The translations under genes were made by a program, and so were the position numbers. Of a DNA stretch of 48,161 nt, positions 23,881-32,364 are shown piece after piece. This DNA is from a virus: the IMG/VR virus record IMGVR_UViG_3300046804_003658, positions 1-48,161 of that record; one strand, given 5' to 3'. The notes below the pieces were generated by a model. The model saw nothing but the letters and a program-made list of their open reading frames with translations, had not been told where the DNA came from and did not search any database. How positions within the stretch are numbered: the stretch's first letter is position 1; each line of letters begins with the position of its first letter.

Positions 23881-24444
23881 ATGGGCATATTTTCAAAAAA
23901 GAAAGGAACAACCAAAGTGGCCGAAGAAGAAAAAAAAGATGTAGCCGCTGAAGGAAAATCAGATTCAGCTAAGAAGCAAGAAGATTGGATGAACTCGAAG
24001 TGGCGTCCAGCTATGGGTTGGATGTACATGATGGTTTGTGTGTTTGACTTTATTGTGTTTCCTATCATGTACACTATCGTACAGTTTTGGGAAACAGAAG
24101 CAGCCAATGACGCTTTCCGCCAATGGCAACCACTTACCCTGGCTGGTGCTGGTTTGTTTCACATGGCCATGGGTGCTGTGCTAGGACTAAGTGCTTGGGG
24201 TCGTACACAAGAGAAATTAAACGGTGCTAACAATGGTGGTATTGCGCCTCCCGGAGGCGCAGCACCTCCTACGGCCGGTGGCGGAAATTTCGGTAGTGCC
24301 CCAGCGGGTAATTTTGGTGCCGGCGCTGGTGGCTTTGGGGCACCAGCCCAAATATCTGCCCCAAGTCAGGGCGGCTTTGGGCAAGTAACCACTGGATTCG
24401 GGGGTAAGCCTGCTCCAGTAGAACCACCAAGGGAATGGATTTAA
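23881..24444 (+). CDS. holin (GTA_holin_3TM-like) with Gly-rich tail
   Basis: 187 residues. A charged N-terminus is followed by KWRPAMGWMYMMVCVFDFIV, the hallmark start of the three-TM GTA-type holins, then TM helices at about 40-62 and 82-102. The C-terminus is a Gly/Ala/Pro-rich tail with repeated FG pairs. It immediately follows the endolysin. The FG-rich tail is longer than usual. Confidence 0.82.
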   Translation: MGIFSKKKGTTKVAEEEKKDVAAEGKSDSAKKQEDWMNSKWRPAMGWMYMMVCVFDFIVFPIMYTIVQFWETEAANDAFRQWQPLTLAGAGLFHMAMGAVLGLSAWGRTQEKLNGANNGGIAPPGGAAPPTAGGGNFGSAPAGNFGAGAGGFGAPAQISAPSQGGFGQVTTGFGGKPAPVEPPREWI

Positions 24445-24453
24445 GGAGAAACC

Positions 24454-24822
24454 ATGCGTAATATTTTGATTAGTTTAATGTTCGGTCTAGCAATGACCAC
24501 AGCACAGGCAGCTGAACCTGCTAAAGGTGCCGAACCTGGCAAGCCAGCCAAGGCAGCTACAGCATCTAGTGCAGCACCAGCAGCAGCCGCAGCCACACCA
24601 GCAGCTGGTGCCAGTGGAGCCAAAGTTGGCGAACCAGCTAAGGCAGCAGATAATTCAGGTGCCGACACAGCCGGTAAAGGTGAAGTCAAAGTAGTATGCC
24701 ATGACAAAGTCAAGGATGGCAAGCCAGTTATGGGCAAAGATGGTAAGCCTGAACAAGAGTGCAAAAAGATCAAAGTACGTCAAAAGCTAGAGGCACACGA
24801 TATTCCTCCAGCCAAAAAGTAA
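24454..24822 (+). CDS. exported Ala/Pro/Lys-rich protein
   Basis: 122 residues with a Sec signal peptide (MRNILISLMFGLAMTTAQA, residues 1-19). The mature chain is low-complexity Ala/Pro/Lys with a C-terminal segment with two Cys (VVCHDKVKDGK...QECKKIKV). It is probably a periplasmic linker; its place behind the lysis genes suggests involvement there. Confidence 0.72.
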   Translation: MRNILISLMFGLAMTTAQAAEPAKGAEPGKPAKAATASSAAPAAAAATPAAGASGAKVGEPAKAADNSGADTAGKGEVKVVCHDKVKDGKPVMGKDGKPEQECKKIKVRQKLEAHDIPPAKK

Positions 24823-24826
24823 TAGC

Positions 24827-24870
24827 TTGACACAGACCTGAAAGGTATAGTATTATTTGCTATACCTTTC
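24827..24870 (+). promoter_or_regulatory. promoter with overlapping inverted-repeat operator
   Basis: TTGACA (24827-24832), 18-bp spacer, TATTAT (24851-24856). An 11-bp perfect inverted repeat, GAAAGGTATAG (24840-24850) and CTATACCTTTC (24860-24870), brackets the -10. This looks like a repressor or activator site, or an RNA hairpin. It lies ahead of dnaJ-clpA. Confidence 0.7.
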
Positions 24871-24891
24871 GCCATTTATACTATATACACA

Positions 24892-25719
24892 ATGAAGGAT
24901 CATTACTCTACTTTAGGACTTGAGGCTGGTGCTAGCGAAGAGGAAGTTCGCCGAGCCTACAAGAAATTGGCCATGCAGCATCATCCAGATCGTGGTGGCA
25001 ATGCTGCTGAGTTCCAGCAAATACAAGAAGCCTATAGCACATTAAGCGATCCCGGACGTCGTGCCGAATGGGAACAGCAACAGGCCTTTGCTAACATGGG
25101 TGGTCAGCCAGGAGGATTTAACTTTAGTTTTAATTTTGGCCCTGACATCAATGACATACTGCGCGGCTTTCACGGTAATCATCCATTTGGTAATTTTCGC
25201 AGTGTGAAAAATCGTGACCTACGAATAAAAATTGAAGTTGATTTAGCAAGCACCTTAGAACAACAAGAAAAACATATAGAAGTAAGGCATCAAGATGGTA
25301 GTACAAGAACTGTGCAAATTACCATTCCAAGAGGTGTACAAACTGGAATGCAGATGCGCTGTCCAAGCCACGGTGACCATAGTATGAAAACCCAACCGCC
25401 TGGCGATCTATATGTTGATTTTTTTATTATTAATAACAGAGGATTCCACATTGATGGTATAAATTTAGTTCGACAAGTTAAATTAAATTGCATAGATGCC
25501 ATTATGGGCACTGAAATAACTGTTCATGGCCTTGATCACAAACAATTTAACATCACTATTCCTAAATCCACGCAACACGGTACCATGTTGAAGATAGCTC
25601 AACAAGGACTTTGGGATATTAATCAACCCATACGTGGCGATTTACTGGTGCACGTAGAATTAGATGTGCCTACTAGGATTACCAGTGAACAGCTCGCTCG
25701 ATTACAAAAATTTATTTAG
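24892..25719 (+). CDS. DnaJ/CbpA-type J-domain co-chaperone without zinc finger
   Basis: 275 residues. J domain 1-65 with HPD (31-33), a Gly/Phe-rich region (75-110), then two C-terminal beta-barrel substrate domains (KNRDLRIKIEVDL..., ITVHGLDHKQFNITIPKS). The Cys-rich zinc module is absent, so it is the type-B/CbpA class. It would direct host DnaK to phage targets. It is followed 8 nt later by the ClpA-like gene. Confidence 0.92.
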   Translation: MKDHYSTLGLEAGASEEEVRRAYKKLAMQHHPDRGGNAAEFQQIQEAYSTLSDPGRRAEWEQQQAFANMGGQPGGFNFSFNFGPDINDILRGFHGNHPFGNFRSVKNRDLRIKIEVDLASTLEQQEKHIEVRHQDGSTRTVQITIPRGVQTGMQMRCPSHGDHSMKTQPPGDLYVDFFIINNRGFHIDGINLVRQVKLNCIDAIMGTEITVHGLDHKQFNITIPKSTQHGTMLKIAQQGLWDINQPIRGDLLVHVELDVPTRITSEQLARLQKFI

Positions 25720-25727
25720 GGTAACCA

Positions 25728-28043
25728 ATGAGTTCTCAGATCAGATCTAATTCAGAAATCGAAGAAATTATTGTGGCCGCAGGTGAACTGGCTCGTCAAA
25801 TGCAGCATGAATATGTTACGCTAGAACATTTAGTATTTTGTATTTTTGCACATCCTAATTTTAAATCTAAAGTGGAAAGTGTTAACATAAATGCAGATCA
25901 TATCACCGCAGATTTAAAAAATTATCTAGAACGACAGCAACATTTGGTTAAAGCCACTGATCTACCACCACGTAAAACACACAGCCTAGAGCGGGTGTTT
26001 AACAGAGCGCTAACACAAATTTTGTTTAACATGCAAGATAGGATTAAAATAGTAGACTTGATATTAAGTGTTAGTGCCGAAACCAATAGCTTTGCTGCCT
26101 ATTATATGGCCTTACATGGTCTTGATCGTCCTACCATAGCACAATTATATAAAAAACTACACACTGCAATGGATGAAAATCATCCAACCAGCGAATTAAA
26201 AAAGGTGGAGGAAATACTTAAAGAGTTTTGTACTAATTTAAATGAATTAGCCAAAGAAGGACGCATCGATCCTATCATTGGCCGCGATCATGAATTAAAA
26301 GAAATAGCAGAAGTTATGGCCAAGCGTACCAAGGCTAATGTATTGCTGGTAGGAGATCCTGGAGTTGGTAAAACTATGTTGGCAGAAGGACTAGCTAGAA
26401 ACATTGTTAACCAAGATTGCCCAGAATATCTTCGTGGATATACTGTATATAATTTAGATATTGGTACCTTATTAGCCGGAAGTAAATATCGCGGCGATTT
26501 TGAAGAAAAATTAAAGAATGTCTTGCATGCATTGGATAAAAAAGGACGTTGTATTTTATTCATTGATGAAGCACATACCATGCGCGGTGCTGGTGGTAGT
26601 AGTTCAGGTGGTACAATGGATTTTAGTAATATGATCAAGCCAGCATTGACCAGGGGACGAATCAAGGTCATTGCTAGTACTACTTGGGAAGAATACACTC
26701 AAAGCTTCGAAAAAGATCGTGCACTAATGCGTAGGTTTTATAAACTTAGCATCGACGAACCTACACCAGACATGGCTAAAAAAATACTATATGGGATTAA
26801 ATCACAGTTTGAACAATTTCATTGCTTGGTAATCACTGCCGATGCTATCGAAGCCGCAGTTGACTACAGTGTGCGTTATCAAACCGACCGCAGGTTGCCA
26901 GACAAGGCCATTGATCTAATAGACAGTACCGCAGCTAGAATAAAAATTGATGTCAACGATCAATCTAAAATAGTGGACCGGGCAGATATCATTGAATCGC
27001 TAAGCCGAGCAACTAGAATTCCAGTAGACCAACTTAATACAGAAAAATCAAAAACCAAGTTGTCGGATATGGAAAACAATATAAAACGTCAGTTATACGG
27101 ACAAAATACCGCGGTTGATGCAGTATTAGAAAAAATTTACATTGCCAAAGCCGGTATGAAGTCTATTAATAAACCAATTGGCAACTTTTTATTCCTAGGA
27201 CCAACCGGCACTGGTAAAACCGAATTAGCTAAACAAATCGCAGCTAGCATGAATATGAAGTTGCTGCGTTATGACATGAGTGAGTATCAAGAGCGCCATG
27301 CAGTAGCCAAATTAATTGGTGCTCCTCCGGGCTATGTGGGCTACGATGATGGCAACATCGGTGGCGGATTACTGATCAGTGCTATTGAAAAGAACCCTCA
27401 CTCAGTGATCTTGTTTGACGAAATTGAAAAAGCACATCCAGATGTCAGCAATGTACTACTGCAATTCATGGACGAAGGTTTTGTAACCAGCAGCAATGGC
27501 AAGCGAGCCGACGGTCGTAATTGTATTTTGATCATGACCAGTAATCTAGGTGCTGCTGACAATGAGCGCAACACCATTGGATTCAGCACCGATTTGCAGC
27601 GAACCGGCGAAGACGATCGTGCAGTAAAAGAGTTTTTTAAACCTGAATTTCGTAACAGGATTGACGCGGTATGTAAGTTCCGTCCATTGGAAAAATCCAG
27701 TATGCGACAAATTGTTACAAAATTTATTCATGAGCTTAACGATTTATTGGCAGACCGACGTATTCGAATTAGGCTCACTGATAACGCAGTAGACCTGTTG
27801 ATTGAGCGTGGTTTTGATCCAAAAATGGGCGCTAGGCCTTTAGCCAGAACAATTACAGACATGATCAAGGTGCCAGTGAGTAAAAAAATTCTATTCGAAA
27901 ATCTAGTAGCTGATTCAGTGATTACTATAGATAGAGCAGATAAAGACTTGACTTTTAGTGTTGTAGAGTATAATATCTATCCAGCATTGACTGCTAATGC
28001 TGACTCAATAGTAAATGAAAATGGATATATCACTCTGGCGTAA
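25728..28043 (+). CDS. ClpA-like AAA+ unfoldase
   Basis: 771 residues. Clp N domain (1-145), first AAA with Walker A GDPGVGKT (209-216) and Walker B LFIDEAH (277-283), second AAA with Walker A GPTGTGKT (491-498), Walker B ILFDEIEKAH and sensor motifs, then a D2-small domain with GARPLARTI. It lacks the M-domain of ClpB, so it is a ClpA-type unfoldase. The loop NTIGFST (616-622) retains the ClpP-docking tripeptide IGF. No clpP is present here, so docking on host ClpP is the obvious idea. It overlaps the next gene by 29 nt. Confidence 0.93.
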   Translation: MSSQIRSNSEIEEIIVAAGELARQMQHEYVTLEHLVFCIFAHPNFKSKVESVNINADHITADLKNYLERQQHLVKATDLPPRKTHSLERVFNRALTQILFNMQDRIKIVDLILSVSAETNSFAAYYMALHGLDRPTIAQLYKKLHTAMDENHPTSELKKVEEILKEFCTNLNELAKEGRIDPIIGRDHELKEIAEVMAKRTKANVLLVGDPGVGKTMLAEGLARNIVNQDCPEYLRGYTVYNLDIGTLLAGSKYRGDFEEKLKNVLHALDKKGRCILFIDEAHTMRGAGGSSSGGTMDFSNMIKPALTRGRIKVIASTTWEEYTQSFEKDRALMRRFYKLSIDEPTPDMAKKILYGIKSQFEQFHCLVITADAIEAAVDYSVRYQTDRRLPDKAIDLIDSTAARIKIDVNDQSKIVDRADIIESLSRATRIPVDQLNTEKSKTKLSDMENNIKRQLYGQNTAVDAVLEKIYIAKAGMKSINKPIGNFLFLGPTGTGKTELAKQIAASMNMKLLRYDMSEYQERHAVAKLIGAPPGYVGYDDGNIGGGLLISAIEKNPHSVILFDEIEKAHPDVSNVLLQFMDEGFVTSSNGKRADGRNCILIMTSNLGAADNERNTIGFSTDLQRTGEDDRAVKEFFKPEFRNRIDAVCKFRPLEKSSMRQIVTKFIHELNDLLADRRIRIRLTDNAVDLLIERGFDPKMGARPLARTITDMIKVPVSKKILFENLVADSVITIDRADKDLTFSVVEYNIYPALTANADSIVNENGYITLA

Positions 28044-28728
28044 GATTACCCCGCATATCTCTGTATCACACACCATGCGACGATTTTATCGTCGCTATGA
28101 TCATAAGTTGACCTACTTCATACCAGGAGCCAGTGCAGTACCTAGATTTAATGAACTATACGATCTCAGTGTTTACTACACTGGACTACGACCCAGTGAC
28201 TACAAAGACGAATCTCAGTATTATCAAGCTGTGCATCAGCGTGGTTTATATTTGGCGCCATTGGCTCGAGCTTATCAACAACGTGGTGTTGATACCAGAT
28301 ACAGAATTGAACGTAATACAGTAAGTATATTTGCTAGTAGCCTTGATCAGTTATATAATCTAGCCCAGACTGACTTGTCTAGTTATGCCACAAACCTACG
28401 CACACTGACTACACCTGCTAGTACAAAGGACCAGCAGGTCCTAGACCAAGACTGTATTGTGGTACGAAGTCTGCCTGATCATGCTTATCGTGTTTACATA
28501 CGCGATGGATTTTATCGCAATAACAATGAACGACAAGCACTAGTAGACTATCTGGTAAACATAGGAGACCAAGTTCGCATTAGCAAAAATTATTTAGATG
28601 AGATACGTGGCCCAAGTAAATACATTAGAGCTGGTTATTTCCATGTTGCTGATCCTAGATTAGTAGACATGATCAGTTTAATCATGCCAAGATTAGTACA
28701 GCGTGTTCAACAATTAGTAGTAGCCTAA
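28015..28728 (+). CDS. conserved phage protein of unknown function
   Basis: 237 residues, basic and aromatic, with TMRRFYRRYDHKLTYFIPGA near the N-terminus, a pattern seen in marine phage proteins. Start at 28015 or 28021 (the second gives MDISLWRKITPH). The C-terminal part with VVRSLPDHAYRVYIRDGF may be a small alpha/beta domain. There is no catalytic signature. Confidence 0.72.
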   Translation: MKMDISLWRKITPHISVSHTMRRFYRRYDHKLTYFIPGASAVPRFNELYDLSVYYTGLRPSDYKDESQYYQAVHQRGLYLAPLARAYQQRGVDTRYRIERNTVSIFASSLDQLYNLAQTDLSSYATNLRTLTTPASTKDQQVLDQDCIVVRSLPDHAYRVYIRDGFYRNNNERQALVDYLVNIGDQVRISKNYLDEIRGPSKYIRAGYFHVADPRLVDMISLIMPRLVQRVQQLVVA

Positions 28729-28738
28729 ATCAAAAATT

Positions 28739-29611
28739 ATGGAAACCAATACAACATCAACCAACTCAACCGTGGAGTTACCCGGTAAAACAGCCACTGA
28801 TGTAGTGGCCAAAATCTCAGAGCTAATGAAAAAGCAAAAAGCTGCCAAGGAAGAATCTGAAACTGGAGAAAAACCCAAAGGTATTCCCTATGACTTCAGC
28901 AAGATTCACCTGCACATAGGCATTCCCTGCTATGGTGGCATGATGAGTGAACCCACTGTAACCAGCTTGCTTAAATTTATCTTAATGGCCAGTCGTGCTG
29001 GTTTGAACTGGAGCCTAGACACCATGGTCAATGAAAGTCTAATCACTCGTGGGCGTAACAACCTAATGGCCAAGATGATGAGCAACCAAAGTGCTACACA
29101 TTTTATGTTCATTGACGCAGACATTAGATTCGAACCAGACAGTATTTTCCAAATGCTGGTTTACGAAAAAGATGTCATTGGTGGACTGTATCCTAAGAAA
29201 AGTATTCCTACCAACTATGTGATTAATCTGCTGCCACAAACACAGATTCATGGGGATACATTTACTGTGGATACCATGGGCACTGGATTTTTAATTTTTA
29301 AACGCGAAGTTTATCAGAAATTGTGCGATGCACACCCAGAATGCAAATATGTAGACGATGTGGGTCTAGGCAAGCAGTATGAGCCTTATATGTACGCTAT
29401 CTTTGATGTGGGCATTGATGAAAAAGGTCACTATCTCAGTGAAGACTGGATGTTCTGCCGGCGTTGGCAAAAGCTAGGTGGTACTATCTGGGCACACAGC
29501 AAGGTCTTACTGAACCACTGTGGACACTATGAGTATAAAGGCGACCTGTCACAGATGCCGTCATTTACTAAACCAGAAGCCAAGTCGCAGCCAGAACCGT
29601 CGGCTGCATAG
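28739..29611 (+). CDS. GT-A-fold glycosyltransferase
   Basis: 290 residues. A polar N-terminus (1-55) precedes a nucleotide-sugar domain: LHIGIPCYGGMM, ESLITRGRNNLMAKMM, then DxD-type FIDADIRFEPD, IGGLYPKK and DTMGTGFLIFKREVY, with EDWMFCRRW near the end. This is the phage GT-A type that may glycosylate virion proteins or DNA bases. No lipid link is seen. A rho-independent terminator follows. Confidence 0.82.
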   Translation: METNTTSTNSTVELPGKTATDVVAKISELMKKQKAAKEESETGEKPKGIPYDFSKIHLHIGIPCYGGMMSEPTVTSLLKFILMASRAGLNWSLDTMVNESLITRGRNNLMAKMMSNQSATHFMFIDADIRFEPDSIFQMLVYEKDVIGGLYPKKSIPTNYVINLLPQTQIHGDTFTVDTMGTGFLIFKREVYQKLCDAHPECKYVDDVGLGKQYEPYMYAIFDVGIDEKGHYLSEDWMFCRRWQKLGGTIWAHSKVLLNHCGHYEYKGDLSQMPSFTKPEAKSQPEPSAA

Positions 29612-29620
29612 AAGTCAAGA

Positions 29621-29643
29621 AGCCGCTAGCAGCGGCTTTTTTT
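29621..29643 (+). terminator. rho-independent terminator
   Basis: AGCCGCT-AGC-AGCGGCT stem-loop (29621-29637) followed by a run of seven T (29637-29643). It separates the chaperone/glycosyltransferase unit from the capsid-cargo cassette. Confidence 0.92.
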
Positions 29644-29651
29644 GTGGGACC

Positions 29652-29659
29652 ATAAATAT
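29652..29659 (+). promoter_or_regulatory. late-promoter-like ATAAATAT
   Basis: CATAAATAT, close to T4 late TATAAATA, lies directly after the terminator and 7 nt before ATG 29666. No ribosome binding site is seen between, so a near-leaderless transcript is possible. Confidence 0.5.
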
Positions 29660-29665
29660 GTTATT

Positions 29666-30412
29666 ATGTTCCTAACCGAAATCTTTGAAGCAGCTACAGT
29701 GCCCATAGTGGTAATCTATCCGGGTAGATTCCAACCGTTCCACAAGGGTCATTATAAAGTATTTGAGTATCTCACAAAAAAGTTTGGTAGAGATAATGTC
29801 TACATAGCTACCAGCAACAAGGTAGCGCCACCCAAAAGTCCTTTTAATTTTTCACAAAAGGCCGCTATGATGCGCCTAACTGGCGTACCCATGGATCGTG
29901 TAGTAGAAACACGTGAGCCATATCGTGCTGATGAAATCTTGGCCAAGTATCCTGTTGAAACTCGTGTGATTTATGCTGTCAGCGAAAAGGACATGGCCGA
30001 AGATCCACGCTTTGCTAAGTTCACTAAAAAGGACGGATCGCCTAGTTATTTCCAGCCAGCACCTGCCAAACTCAAAGACATGCAAAACAAGGAACAGCAT
30101 GCCTATATAATGACCGTGCCTACATTCGAATTTACTGTACTAGGTCAACCCATGCATAGTGCCACAGAACTACGTCGTCAATTCTCTCAAGCCGACGATG
30201 ACACACAGCGTGCCATGGTACAAGATCTGTTTGGTGCATTTGATCAAGAAGTCTATGCTATCATGCGCGACCAAATACATGAAGATGCTGCTGGCGTAGG
30301 TGTCGTTGCCAGCAAGAAACAGCGCAAGGATCCGCGTTATCTTAACAGTCTCACAGTAGATGTGCAACCGGGTACACAGCGTAAGATGATGAAGGCGCTG
30401 CGCCTAATATAA
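29666..30412 (+). CDS. nucleotidylyltransferase (HxGH) with capsid-targeting-like N-terminus
   Basis: 248 residues from ATG 29666. Residues 1-10 MFLTEIFEAA closely resemble T4 Alt's capsid-targeting start, with IFE as a likely prohead-protease site. The domain follows directly: VIYPGRFQPFHKGH (HxGH at 26-29) and, later, SATELRR (the ISTxxR-like motif), which together bind nucleotide in the NMN/pantetheine-phosphate/CTP-transferase class. The last 30 residues form a basic tail. It is not a full NadM or CoaD. The substrate is unknown. Confidence 0.82.
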   Translation: MFLTEIFEAATVPIVVIYPGRFQPFHKGHYKVFEYLTKKFGRDNVYIATSNKVAPPKSPFNFSQKAAMMRLTGVPMDRVVETREPYRADEILAKYPVETRVIYAVSEKDMAEDPRFAKFTKKDGSPSYFQPAPAKLKDMQNKEQHAYIMTVPTFEFTVLGQPMHSATELRRQFSQADDDTQRAMVQDLFGAFDQEVYAIMRDQIHEDAAGVGVVASKKQRKDPRYLNSLTVDVQPGTQRKMMKALRLI

Positions 30413-30416
30413 ATAT
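30408..30416 (+). promoter_or_regulatory. late promoter TATAAATAT
   Basis: TATAAATAT overlaps the stop of the previous gene and lies 22 nt before ATG 30439, the spacing expected for a T4-type late -10. Confidence 0.6.
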
Positions 30417-30438
30417 AGATATTAACTGGACTAAACAC

Positions 30439-30969
30439 ATGAAACCCACTGATTTTATCACTGAAAACCATAACATTGTACAGGCCGTGGTAGAAATGCA
30501 TGACGATCACGAAATACAAATGGCTCGTGAACAGTGCTATACAGCAGCCAGTCATGCCATTGAACTGCATCGCATGCTGAAACACATCACCGAGCGTGAA
30601 GGACTAGAAGGCTGGGTTCAGGAAAAAATCACCTTGGCATCTGACTATCTACGTCAAGTCAAAGAGTGGATGGAATACGAAATGATGAGCAAGATGAACC
30701 AGCCAATGGGCGAAACAGCCAGTGCTGGTGCCAGTGCAAGCGGTAGTATAGCTGCTAATCCCATGTCATTTAGAAAAATGCAGCGTAGAGTCAAGGAACA
30801 AGACTACGATCCTGTAAAGAGTGGTGAGGAAGCTAGACAAAAGCTAAAGACACCAGCAGTGTTTCGTAAAAGCATGCGTCAGCGTCCAGCCACACTAGGC
30901 GACGTTGAGCGTAGTCAACAACATCGTAGCAGCAGCTCAGTGCTGGGTCAGCAGAACACCAAGGGCTAA
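30439..30969 (+). CDS. conserved phage protein with FITE N-terminus (putative capsid-targeted)
   Basis: 176 residues starting MKPTDFITENHN, with ITE at residues 7-9 as a likely gp21-type site. A helical region (EIQMAREQCYTAASHAIELH, RMLKHI) follows and recurs in marine T4-like phages. It ends with an Arg/Ser-rich tail. This could be an internal head protein. Function unknown. Confidence 0.75.
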   Translation: MKPTDFITENHNIVQAVVEMHDDHEIQMAREQCYTAASHAIELHRMLKHITEREGLEGWVQEKITLASDYLRQVKEWMEYEMMSKMNQPMGETASAGASASGSIAANPMSFRKMQRRVKEQDYDPVKSGEEARQKLKTPAVFRKSMRQRPATLGDVERSQQHRSSSSVLGQQNTKG

Positions 30970-30970
30970 T

Positions 30971-31234
30971 ATGAAACTCAGTGAAATTGGCTATATTCAG
31001 CCCACTACCAATACCAGTATGCCAGCGCCGGGCAGTCAGCCCAAGCCCCCTGCTGGGGCAGTTAGTCCACAGGCTGTGAAACCTGCAGATCCTGCTGCTA
31101 ATGTACAAGTCGGCGGCACTACTATCATGGATCCGAATAAGTTTAAACAAGACATTATCAACAAAATCAAAACAGATTCAAAGGCCGCCGGCCAATTTGG
31201 TGATTTACTCACTACTCTACTAAAGAAAAAATAA
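30971..31234 (+). CDS. small proline-rich protein, related N-terminus
   Basis: 87 residues beginning MKLSEIGYIQPT, a weaker version of the cassette N-terminus with no Glu at the expected cut. The middle is Pro/Ala-rich and disordered; the C-terminal helix is basic. Starts 1 nt after the previous stop. No fold is recognised. Confidence 0.7.
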   Translation: MKLSEIGYIQPTTNTSMPAPGSQPKPPAGAVSPQAVKPADPAANVQVGGTTIMDPNKFKQDIINKIKTDSKAAGQFGDLLTTLLKKK

Positions 31235-31235
31235 C

Positions 31236-31676
31236 ATGCGAGTCAGTGACATATTCAGCGAACAAGTTCCTGTACCACAGTCAAGGCCTGCAGAAACTCA
31301 ATCAGCTCCTGCCAAGAAACCTGCGAATCCCATAGATCGTGTGACCATGGATGTGCCGCTGTTGCTGCGTATCATGGAATACAGCAAAGAAGATGCCAAA
31401 ACTGACATGGATCTGCATCACGTAGTCGAAAAGCTAGTTGAACTCAGTGCCAATGGACAAGCACTGAACATGGACAACTATAATGACATTGTCGGCAGTG
31501 TGCAGGAAGGCAGTGCCGAAGGTCTAGCACCAGCAGAAAAGCTAATCAAAGACGTAGAATATCAACCCGAACGCAGCGACGACGAAGAAGATGTGCAAGA
31601 AGGCCATGGTCGCTATTGGTGCAGCACTGACAAGCGTTGGAAAGAACGCAAAGGTCCCAAGCAATCGAGGGGCTAG
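31236..31676 (+). CDS. conserved phage protein with FSE N-terminus (putative capsid-targeted)
   Basis: 146 residues. The start MRVSDIFSEQVPVP carries the targeting-like signal (FSE at 7-9). The linker is Pro-rich, then a helical domain (DVPLLLRIMEYSKEDAKTDM...VVEKLVELSANG). The C-terminus GRYWCSTDKRWKERKGPKQ is a short Trp/Cys/Lys motif seen at the ends of several marine phage proteins. Confidence 0.77.
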   Translation: MRVSDIFSEQVPVPQSRPAETQSAPAKKPANPIDRVTMDVPLLLRIMEYSKEDAKTDMDLHHVVEKLVELSANGQALNMDNYNDIVGSVQEGSAEGLAPAEKLIKDVEYQPERSDDEEDVQEGHGRYWCSTDKRWKERKGPKQSRG

Positions 31677-31677
31677 T

Positions 31678-32364
31678 GTGCGTGTTGATCAACTATTTGA
31701 TGATAGCCTAAACGAAATCATACTACTGCCCCAGGAGATGTACAAAGGGGACTGGCTAAACAAAATACCTTACAAACGGTATATGGATGATCGTATACCT
31801 TTTCCCAACAGTGACACACTGCTGTTGAGTTTTCAAAACAACTTCGAAGACATCTATGTGGTAGACCCTGATGGGCAGAGAGTAGCTGCTAAGATGAGTA
31901 TGGAGCCTGTGACCTTTCCGTCTAAACGAGCCAAGACTGTGGCTGGTATAATTGTGGATCCTGACTACCGAGGACAAGGTATAGCACAGACACTGTATCA
32001 GGTGGTCCTGCGTAGCCTAAAAGTCCTGCTCATTGCCGGTGACGTACAAACCGCTGGTGGTGCAGCCAATTGGCTTAGACTCAGCGGTATCCCCGGCGTC
32101 GAAGTCATGGGTTATATCAGCATCAGTCATCGCAGTTTAGATACACGGACGCCACGTGAGATAGGTAATATCCTAGCACAGGATCTATTAGAAATAGGCG
32201 GATTCCATATTGGTCGCCGCCAAGGCACAGACTTTTATGCGTTTCCTGTTAGACGTGGTTTTGATCGTATGGAAACCAAAATACGTAACAGCATAATTGA
32301 ATTATATGGCTATGACGATGTCAGTTATGAAATTGGCATGTTTGCACACTGGGTAGGACGATGA
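31678..32364 (+). CDS. GNAT-type acyltransferase with targeting-like N-terminus
   Basis: 228 residues from GTG 31678, which overlaps the previous stop; a longer frame upstream overlaps that gene by 86 nt and is less likely. The N-terminus RVDQLFDDSLNEI has LNE as possible cut. Residues 80-120 hold the acetyl-CoA motif VAGIIVDPDYRGQGIAQTLY (RxxGxA). Likely an N-acetyltransferase; target unknown. Confidence 0.75.
   Translation: MRVDQLFDDSLNEIILLPQEMYKGDWLNKIPYKRYMDDRIPFPNSDTLLLSFQNNFEDIYVVDPDGQRVAAKMSMEPVTFPSKRAKTVAGIIVDPDYRGQGIAQTLYQVVLRSLKVLLIAGDVQTAGGAANWLRLSGIPGVEVMGYISISHRSLDTRTPREIGNILAQDLLEIGGFHIGRRQGTDFYAFPVRRGFDRMETKIRNSIIELYGYDDVSYEIGMFAHWVGR

Noticed and set aside
25728-28043. ClpB disaggregase
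   Set aside because: No coiled M-domain between the AAA modules and an IGF loop is present; ClpA-type is the better call.
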